Made by a program: the position numbers and the translations under genes. The notes beneath the pieces are model-generated. The model saw only the letters and a program-made list of their open reading frames with translations, did no database searches and was not told where the DNA came from. A stretch of 11,705 bases of DNA from Prochlorococcus marinus str. MIT 9215 (GTDB lineage Bacteria; Cyanobacteriota; Cyanobacteriia; PCC-6307; Cyanobiaceae), in the NCBI GenBank assembly GCA_949486985.1, contig CATBLW010000228.1, positions 1 to 11,705 on the forward strand. Reading direction: 5' to 3'. Position 1 is the stretch's first letter; every line of letters begins with the position of its first letter. Shown one piece after another: positions 7,012-11,705 of this stretch.

Positions 7012-7017
7012 CCTCTT
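7012..7017 (-). promoter_or_regulatory. Shine-Dalgarno of the solute-binding lipoprotein gene
   Basis: AAGAGG on the minus strand sits 8 nt before ATG 7003 and shares its first base with the mreD TGA. It supports ATG 7003 over the upstream GTG at 7028-7030 and hints at translational coupling. Confidence 0.6.
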
Positions 7018-7526
7018 CAAAGGGGAGCACGTCGTCGCCAAAGCAACAACAGCCAAGACACGATCATCGGTGCTATCAGGCCCGTCAAAACAGCCTGAAC
7101 CATCAAGGTATGCCAACCCCAGGCCTCTTGTATCTGAAAAGAGTTAGCGAAATCAAGCCAAACCATTTGCAGCCATAGGCTGAGCCCCAGAACACACGAA
7201 CCAAACCAAGCCAAGAGACCGAGATTGAAACTGAGTTGAATGGGTGGACCACGACGCCCCAGCCTTCCCCACCACCAACCAAGCGACATCAAGGCAGGCA
7301 GCTGGCTGCACCCACCCAGGCTCAGACCATCAAGAACCAAACCAAGGCAAAGACCAGCCACCATTCCAGAGACAGGTCCATCCACCAAGGCCCAAGGCAA
7401 CAACCACAACACAGCCCAGCTCGGTCCCACGCCAGACAACGTCAACCAAGTAGGAGCAGCCAGAGTGAGCCAAGGCACAACGAGCGCCGATGCCACACAA
7501 AGGGGTTGTTGATGAAGACGCCTCAT
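7017..7526 (-). CDS. mreD: rod shape-determining membrane protein MreD
   Basis: This encodes 169 residues, mostly hydrophobic. About five membrane segments are visible: near 10-30, 35-57, 58-78 (VAGLCLGLVLDGLSLG), 98-120 and 140-163. A basic end (LWRRRAPL) follows the last one. MreD is a component of the MreBCD elongasome that links cytoplasmic MreB filaments to peptidoglycan synthesis at the inner membrane. MreD sequences are poorly conserved, so the call relies on size, topology and position directly after mreC. ATG 7526 overlaps the mreC TGA as ATGA, a classic coupling junction. The open frame reaches upstream to 7787, but that part is arginine- and cysteine-rich and lies wholly within mreC in another frame, so it is not part of the gene. 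Confidence 0.85.
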   Translation of the reverse strand: MRRLHQQPLCVASALVVPWLTLAAPTWLTLSGVGPSWAVLWLLPWALVDGPVSGMVAGLCLGLVLDGLSLGGCSQLPALMSLGWWWGRLGRRGPPIQLSFNLGLLAWFGSCVLGLSLWLQMVWLDFANSFQIQEAWGWHTLMVQAVLTGLIAPMIVSWLLLLWRRRAPL

Positions 7527-8272
7527 GAGCGAATCTGCACCTGCACCCAATCGATGGCTTCCGGTGCAGCGATGAGCTGCACCGCCGCGCGGGGAGCAGG
7601 CAAGGCGTGATAATCCACAGACTGAATCACGCCAACTGGCACGTTGGCAGGCAGCAAGCTGCTGGACGGAGAGATGCTCACGACATCTCCTGCAAAAACC
7701 TGCGGATCTTTGTCGAGAAAATGCATCTGGGGTCGGCGGCTTCCCATGCCAATCAACAAGCCATGGCGCTGGGTGCGCGGGATCCAAACCCCAACCTGAC
7801 TGCCTGGTGATGTAAGCAGTCGCACCCGTGAGGTGATTGGGGTGACGCTTTGAATTCTCCCCAGCAAACCTCCAGGCCCCAACACCGCATCACCCGGCTG
7901 GATTCCATGCAGTCGCCCTTTGCCTAACTCCAATTGTTGCCACCAGCCCTGCGGCGTCCGTGAAATGACGGCGGCTGACAACTCATCCACTCCTGAGGAT
8001 GATTGAACAAGATCCAGTAAATCTCTCAGTCTTTGGTTGTCCTTTTCCAGCCATCGCAATTTGCTCTGCTGCTCCAGTTGAACCCCAGACTGAATCCATT
8101 CGCGCTGAGCGGATCCGGGCCAGAACGGACGGGTTAATACGGCATAAGCATCAGCAAAACCTGCGCCTTTGCTCCAACGCACAAGAGCAAATAACGCAAC
8201 CAACAACAGCCAAAGCCAGCCGCGACGCCAACGCCGCCAGCGAGAAAGCGCTGGCCACGGAGGGCTCCTCAT
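7523..8272 (-). CDS. mreC: rod shape-determining protein MreC
   Basis: This encodes 249 residues. It has a short arginine-rich cytoplasmic N-terminus (RWRRWRRGW), one membrane helix at about 19-33, a coiled coil at about 58-90 (LEQQSKLRWLEKDNQRLRDLLDL, cited as a region), then the periplasmic double beta-barrel domain. Typical MreC phrases are AAVISRTPQGWWQQLELGKG, GDAVLGPGGLLGRI, VRLLTSPGSQVGVWI and GDVVSISPSSSLLPANVPVG. MreC forms dimers or filaments that organise the elongation PBP complex. ATG 8272 starts 4 nt after the mreB stop without its own clear Shine-Dalgarno, so it is probably translated by coupling. A TTG one codon upstream is less likely. Confidence 0.94.
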   Translation of the reverse strand: MRSPPWPALSRWRRWRRGWLWLLLVALFALVRWSKGAGFADAYAVLTRPFWPGSAQREWIQSGVQLEQQSKLRWLEKDNQRLRDLLDLVQSSSGVDELSAAVISRTPQGWWQQLELGKGRLHGIQPGDAVLGPGGLLGRIQSVTPITSRVRLLTSPGSQVGVWIPRTQRHGLLIGMGSRRPQMHFLDKDPQVFAGDVVSISPSSSLLPANVPVGVIQSVDYHALPAPRAAVQLIAAPEAIDWVQVQIRS

Positions 8273-8276
8273 CAAT

Positions 8277-9344
8277 TCAGGCCGTCATCGACGAACGGAT
8301 GAATTCAGGTGTATCCAACACGCGCTGAAGGCCCTTGTAATCCTCCAACACCTGCCCACAGCCATTAACCACGCAAAGAAGGGGATCCTCCGCGACATGG
8401 GTGAAGATGCCGGTCTCATGGCTGATCAAATCGCTGATCCCACGAACCAGGGCACCACCACCAGCCAACATGATGCCGCGGTCAACAATGTCGGCAGCCA
8501 ATTCAGGTGGTGTGCGCTCGAGGGTGCGTTTCACGGCCTCGACAACAACATTGAGCGGCTCAGCAATGGCCTCACGCAATTCACCAGCACGCAAATTGAT
8601 CGAGCGAGGCAATCCTGAAAGCAAGTGCAAACCACGCACATCCATGGCTTGCTGATCAAAGTCGTTATCAGGGAACGCAGAACCGATGCGGATTTTGATC
8701 TCCTCGGCTGTTCGCTCACCCACCACCAAGTTGTGAACCTTTTTCAGATAAACGCCGATCGAATTGCTGATTTCATCTCCTGCCACACGTACCGATTCGC
8801 TTAAAACAGTGCCGCCCAGGCTGAGTACAGCCACTTCAGTGGTGCCACCGCCAATATCAACAATCATCGTGCCAATCGGCTCGGTAACCGGCAAACCAGC
8901 ACCAATGGCCGCGGCCACGGGCTCATCAATCAGATGGACTTCCCTGGCCCCAGCCATACCGGCCTCACGTACAGCCCGTCGCTCCACACCCGTCACCCCA
9001 CTGGGGATGCCAACCACCAACCGTGGAGCAACAATGCCTCGCCCCTCATTCACCTTATGAATGAAGCTCTTGAGCATCATCTCAGCGGCATCAAAGTCAG
9101 CGATCACACCATCACGAAGAGGCCGTACTGCTCGAATGTTTCCCGGTGTTCGCCCGAGCATCAACTTGGCTTCATTGCCAACGGCCATGGGCACACCATG
9201 CTCAAGGTCCAAGGCCACAACAGAAGGCTCCTGAAGCACAATCCCTTTACCAGAGACGTAGATCAAGGTGTTAGCCGTGCCCAGATCGATGCCGATGTCG
9301 CGTGACAACTGAAAGCGACGAAACAGCACTGGTGCAGAACTCAA
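8277..9344 (-). CDS. mreB: rod shape-determining actin homologue MreB
   Basis: This encodes up to 355 residues. Actin-fold ATP-binding motifs are intact: phosphate 1 at about 16-29 (DIGIDLGTANTLIY), connecting region EPVAAAIGAGLP at 141-152, phosphate 2 VDIGGGTTEVAV at 162-173, and the adenosine motif LAGGGALV at 293-300. MreB polymerises under the inner membrane and directs lateral wall synthesis with MreC and MreD, encoded next. The start is uncertain: TTG 9344 (used here) follows an in-frame stop four codons upstream, while GTG 9329 would give a 350-residue protein beginning LFRRFQLSRD, nearer to usual cyanobacterial MreB. Neither has a clear Shine-Dalgarno. FRRFQLSRD may form the membrane-contacting N-terminal segment. 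It is divergent from ssb. Confidence 0.96.
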   Translation of the reverse strand: MSSAPVLFRRFQLSRDIGIDLGTANTLIYVSGKGIVLQEPSVVALDLEHGVPMAVGNEAKLMLGRTPGNIRAVRPLRDGVIADFDAAEMMLKSFIHKVNEGRGIVAPRLVVGIPSGVTGVERRAVREAGMAGAREVHLIDEPVAAAIGAGLPVTEPIGTMIVDIGGGTTEVAVLSLGGTVLSESVRVAGDEISNSIGVYLKKVHNLVVGERTAEEIKIRIGSAFPDNDFDQQAMDVRGLHLLSGLPRSINLRAGELREAIAEPLNVVVEAVKRTLERTPPELAADIVDRGIMLAGGGALVRGISDLISHETGIFTHVAEDPLLCVVNGCGQVLEDYKGLQRVLDTPEFIRSSMTA

Positions 9345-9357
9345 TTCGACAGATCAT

Positions 9358-9410
9358 AGGAGGAGTTCAGTGAGCATCTTGTTACACCCAACGTTGAGGG
9401 TGGAACTCCT
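9358..9410 (+). promoter_or_regulatory. nested inverted repeat with Shine-Dalgarno in the mreB-ssb spacer
   Basis: AGGAGG at 9358-9363 lies 6 nt before a GTG at 9370 that is in frame with ssb. AGGAGTTC (9361-9368) is an exact inverted repeat of GAACTCCT (9403-9410). Inside, CACCC (9385-9389) pairs with GGGTG (9398-9402), stacking directly on the right outer arm. On a plus-strand RNA the outer stem would cover part of this Shine-Dalgarno. On the minus strand the same DNA would lie in the mreB leader. Confidence 0.38.
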
Positions 9411-9461
9411 TAAAAGCAGCCACTTCAACGGTGGCGCATCATTGACCAACATCTCATTAAG

Positions 9462-9469
9462 AAAGGAGG
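9462..9469 (+). promoter_or_regulatory. strong Shine-Dalgarno of ssb
   Basis: AAAGGAGG ends 5 nt before ATG 9475, a near-perfect ribosome-binding site. It marks this ATG as the main ssb start. Confidence 0.8.
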
Positions 9470-9474
9470 CATCC

Positions 9475-9867
9475 ATGGGCGTCAATTCAGTCACCCTCGT
9501 CGGCCGAGCTGGCCGCGACCCCGAAGTCCGTTACTTCGAATCAGGCAGTGTTGTGGCCAACCTGACCATGGCGGTTAATCGCCGCAGCCGCGACGATGAA
9601 CCCGATTGGTTCAATCTCGAAATCTGGGGCAAACAAGCCCAGGTCGCCGCTGACTATGTAAAAAAAGGTTCACTGCTGGGAATCATCGGCAGCTTCAAGG
9701 TAGATAGCTGGACCGACCGCAATAGCGGCGAAGAACGAAGCAAGCCTGTTGTGAGAGTGGACCGCTTGGAACTGCTGGGTTCCAAACGGGATGCAGAAGC
9801 CGCTGGCGGCTTCAATGCAGGCGGTGGACCAGGCTCAAGCCCAAGCGATGAGGAAGTTCCCTTCTAA
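9475..9867 (+). CDS. ssb: single-stranded DNA-binding protein
   Basis: This encodes 130 residues. The OB fold fills about 1-105: MGVNSVTLVGRAGRDPEVRY, then AVNRRSRD, DWFNLEIWGKQAQVAADYV (Trp45 and Trp51 are candidates for base stacking) and KKGSLLGIIGSFKVDSW. A short glycine- and serine-rich linker (about 110-123) leads to the acidic tip SDEEVPF, which docks repair and replication partners. The linker is much shorter than in E. coli SSB. SSB coats single-stranded DNA during replication, recombination and repair. ATG 9475 has an excellent Shine-Dalgarno. The frame is open upstream to GTG 9370, which also has one and would add 35 residues (SILLHPTLRVELLKSS...) without any recognised feature. 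It ends 10 bp from the convergent dedA stop. Confidence 0.95.
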   Translation: MGVNSVTLVGRAGRDPEVRYFESGSVVANLTMAVNRRSRDDEPDWFNLEIWGKQAQVAADYVKKGSLLGIIGSFKVDSWTDRNSGEERSKPVVRVDRLELLGSKRDAEAAGGFNAGGGPGSSPSDEEVPF

Positions 9868-9877
9868 ATACCCGCAT

Positions 9878-10537
9878 TCAATGGCTGTTGCGGCTCCTGC
9901 GCCAAATGCGCAGGGCCAACCAAATCCCTCCTGCCAGAACAGCCACCACCAACGCCACCTTGACCACCTTTGAAACGGGATCAATCCATACCTCTACGTT
10001 GCTGTAACTCTCCCCAAGAGCCAAGCCTGCACCCGTCAGCAAGAGGGTCCAGATCAAGCTGCCGGCTGTTGTCCAAATCAGGAAAGGCAACATTGGCATC
10101 AACTCGATGCCAGCCGGCACAGAAATCAGGGTGCGGATCCCGGGGACCAATCGCCCCCAAAACACCAATGCCGTTCCATAACGACTAAACCAACGACGAC
10201 TGCGCGCCAATTCCTCAGGGCTGATGCCGATCCAGCGACCATGTCGACTCAGCCAAACTTCAAGCCGTTCTTCATTGATCAATCGGCCAATGCCATACCA
10301 AGGCAAGGCTCCGATCACCGTGCCCAACAAACCTGCCAAAACAACAGGCAAAAACTGAAGTTGCCCCTGCTGCACATAGAACCCCCCGAGGGGCATGATC
10401 AACTCTGAGGGAATGGGCGGGAACAGGTTCTCCAGAAACATGGCCGCGAAGATCGCGACATAACCCATCCACTGATTGGCTTCCACCGCCTGGCCAATCA
10501 ACTCAGGCAGTTGGGTAACGAGTTCAGAAAGACCCAT
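9878..10537 (-). CDS. DedA/SNARE-associated family inner-membrane protein
   Basis: This encodes 219 residues and several membrane or re-entrant segments. Family signatures are present: ENLFPPIPSELIMPLGG at about 36-52 (acidic residue and proline-rich turn) and WGRLVPGIRTLISVPAG at about 127-143, with the conserved Arg and Gly-x-Arg. The last helix (about 190-210) is followed by a basic tail (RIWRRSRNSH). DedA proteins support membrane homeostasis; some flip undecaprenyl phosphate or phosphatidylethanolamine across the bilayer. Which lipid this one handles cannot be told. It follows ahcY on the same strand after 61 bp and converges with ssb. ATG 10537 has no Shine-Dalgarno and lies within a large hairpin. 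Confidence 0.92.
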   Translation of the reverse strand: MGLSELVTQLPELIGQAVEANQWMGYVAIFAAMFLENLFPPIPSELIMPLGGFYVQQGQLQFLPVVLAGLLGTVIGALPWYGIGRLINEERLEVWLSRHGRWIGISPEELARSRRWFSRYGTALVFWGRLVPGIRTLISVPAGIELMPMLPFLIWTTAGSLIWTLLLTGAGLALGESYSNVEVWIDPVSKVVKVALVVAVLAGGIWLALRIWRRSRNSH

Positions 10538-10572
10538 GAAGACTGTTCTTGAACGAACAAGTCTTCCATGGG
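10533..10572 (-). promoter_or_regulatory. 40-nt imperfect hairpin covering the dedA start codon
   Basis: Pairs run CCCATG (10533-10538) with CATGGG (10567-10572), AAGACT (10539-10544) with AGTCTT (10560-10565) and GTTC (10545-10548) with GAAC (10555-10558). That is sixteen pairs, with single-base bulges at 10559 and 10566, and a six-base loop. The dedA ATG (10535-10537) lies in the outer stem. No U-tract follows on either strand. It could end the ahcY transcript, control dedA translation, or be a protein-binding palindrome. The pairing is certain; the function is not. Confidence 0.55.
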
Positions 10573-10598
10573 GGGGAAAGCAACTTCAAGTCACCTGA

Positions 10599-11705
10599 TC
10601 AATAGCGATAGTGCTCAGGCTTGTAAGGGCCCTCAACAGGAACACTGATGTAATCCGCTTGCTCCTGGGTCAGCTCGGTGAGCTTGACGCCAATTTTGTC
10701 GAGGTGCAGTCGAGCCACCATCTCATCGAGATGCTTAGGCAAGACATAAACCTGATCGGCGTATTGGTCGCCTTTGGTAAACAATTCAATCTGAGCCAAA
10801 ACCTGATTGGTGAAGGAATTGCTCATCACAAAACTTGGGTGCCCTGTGGCACAACCCAAGTTCACCAAACGCCCTTCAGCAAGAAGGATGATCTTGTTGC
10901 CACTCGGCAGTGTGATGTGATCCACCTGGGGCTTGATGTTCTCCCAGGCGTACTGCTTCAGGGACGCCACATCGATTTCATTATCAAAGTGGCCGATATT
11001 GCAAACGATGGCCTCGTCCTTCATCCGAATCAGATGTTCGTGACGAATCACCTGGAAGTTACCGGTGGAGGTGACAAAAATGTCGATATCCTGAACCACG
11101 TCCGCAAGCCGCACGACGCGATAACCCTCCATTGCAGCCTGCAGAGCACAGATTGGATCAATCTCAGCAATCATCACTGTGGCGCCAAGCCCTCTCAGGG
11201 ATTGAGCCGAGCCCTTGCCGACATCGCCATAGCCAACAACCAAGGCCACCTTGCCGGCGACCATCACATCAGTGGCCCGCTTGATGCCATCAACGAGTGA
11301 CTCACGGCAGCCATACAAGTTGTCGAACTTGCTTTTGGTCACCGAGTCGTTGACATTGATCGCCGGGAAAGGCAGCTCGCCGCTTTTCTGCATCTGATAC
11401 AGACGCGCAACACCCGTGGTTGTTTCTTCTGTAACACCCTGAATGCTGGTTTTAATGCGGGAATAAAAAGTTGAGTCCTGAGCCAACTTGGTGCGGATCG
11501 AAGCAAACAAAGCTGTTTCTTCTTCGTTGCCCGGATTGTTGAGAACGCTGAGATCTTTTTCAGCCTTGCTGCCCAGCATCACCAAACCGGTGGCATCGCC
11601 ACCATCATCCAAAATCATGTTGGGAGCACCGCCATCACTCCACTCGAGGATGCGGTGGGTGTAAGCCCAATACTCATCAAGGGTCTCGCCCTTCACGGCA
11701 AACAC
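10599..11705 (-). CDS. ahcY: S-adenosylhomocysteinase, C-terminal 369 codons incl. stop (partial)
   Basis: The enzyme hydrolyses S-adenosylhomocysteine to adenosine and homocysteine with bound NAD, clearing the product inhibitor of methyltransferases. The gene runs off the right edge; the first codon in the window (GTG, Val) is internal, and about 100 N-terminal residues are missing. Fragment numbering: GAPNMILDDGGDAT at 26-39 and NDSVTKSKFDNLYG at 119-132 hold substrate and catalytic residues. VVGYGDVGKGSAQSLRGLGA starting at 156 is the NAD-binding loop, and the protein ends with the family's KPEHYRY. The segment around 47-90 is the insert found in many bacterial forms. No frameshift or missing key residue is seen in the part present. 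Confidence 0.97.
   Translation of the reverse strand: MFAVKGETLDEYWAYTHRILEWSDGGAPNMILDDGGDATGLVMLGSKAEKDLSVLNNPGNEEETALFASIRTKLAQDSTFYSRIKTSIQGVTEETTTGVARLYQMQKSGELPFPAINVNDSVTKSKFDNLYGCRESLVDGIKRATDVMVAGKVALVVGYGDVGKGSAQSLRGLGATVMIAEIDPICALQAAMEGYRVVRLADVVQDIDIFVTSTGNFQVIRHEHLIRMKDEAIVCNIGHFDNEIDVASLKQYAWENIKPQVDHITLPSGNKIILLAEGRLVNLGCATGHPSFVMSNSFTNQVLAQIELFTKGDQYADQVYVLPKHLDEMVARLHLDKIGVKLTELTQEQADYISVPVEGPYKPEHYRY

Noticed and set aside
7527..7787. Upstream extension of mreD by 87 codons
   Set aside because: It overlaps mreC in another frame and is unlike a membrane protein; the ATGA overlap at 7523-7526 marks the true start.
8169..8618. Open frame of 149 codons on the plus strand
   Set aside because: It spans the mreB-mreC junction in antisense and has no recognisable protein features.
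10570..10576. Run of seven G residues after ahcY
   Set aside because: It is a simple homopolymer outside coding sequence; no structure or function can be tied to it.
10611..11300. Open frame of 229 codons on the plus strand
   Set aside because: It lies wholly opposite ahcY, whose protein is strongly conserved; the antisense translation shows no domain and no ribosome-binding site.
1..11705. Mobile element, CRISPR array, defence island or tRNA gene
   Set aside because: No transposase, integrase, regularly spaced repeats, cloverleaf or defence-type protein was seen; all long genes have coherent housekeeping or regulatory identities.

Overview
The window looks like core chromosome from a marine picocyanobacterium (Synechococcus cluster 5 or a low-light Prochlorococcus such as the MIT9313 type). 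The evidence is an OmpR-type regulator with RpaB features, cyanobacterial MreB/MreC/MreD, a DedA protein and S-adenosylhomocysteinase in a compact, moderately GC-rich layout. There is no insertion sequence, phage gene, CRISPR array, rRNA or tRNA that I can see.

Layout, left to right: the 3' end of smpB (+) overlaps by 7 bp the end of a membrane-anchored protein-kinase-like gene (-). A 217-bp divergent spacer separates that gene from a coiled-coil protein of unknown function (+). This converges on a small conserved-looking basic protein (-) that follows lysS (-). Upstream of lysS on the same strand lies rpaB. Upstream of rpaB is a tight minus-strand block mreB-mreC-mreD-lipoprotein (solute-binding protein), with junctions of 4 nt, a 4-bp overlap and 13 nt. 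Divergent from mreB is ssb (+), which converges on dedA (-). Upstream of dedA is ahcY (-), cut by the right edge.

Functional themes are cell shape (mreBCD), light and redox stress signalling (rpaB), translation (smpB, lysS), DNA maintenance (ssb), methyl-cycle metabolism (ahcY) and membrane homeostasis (dedA). The solute-binding lipoprotein has no permease or ATPase beside it and sits between the shape genes and the stress regulator.

I found no new multi-gene system. The points worth a second look are local: a kinase-like protein lacking several catalytic residues; a 15-bp in-frame tandem repeat inside the anticodon-binding domain of lysS; an HLR1-like site just upstream of rpaB; a long hairpin covering the dedA start codon; two Shine-Dalgarno/start pairs in one frame for ssb, with a nested inverted repeat at the first; and a strong inverted repeat inside the 3' end of a coding gene that may terminate the convergent operon.
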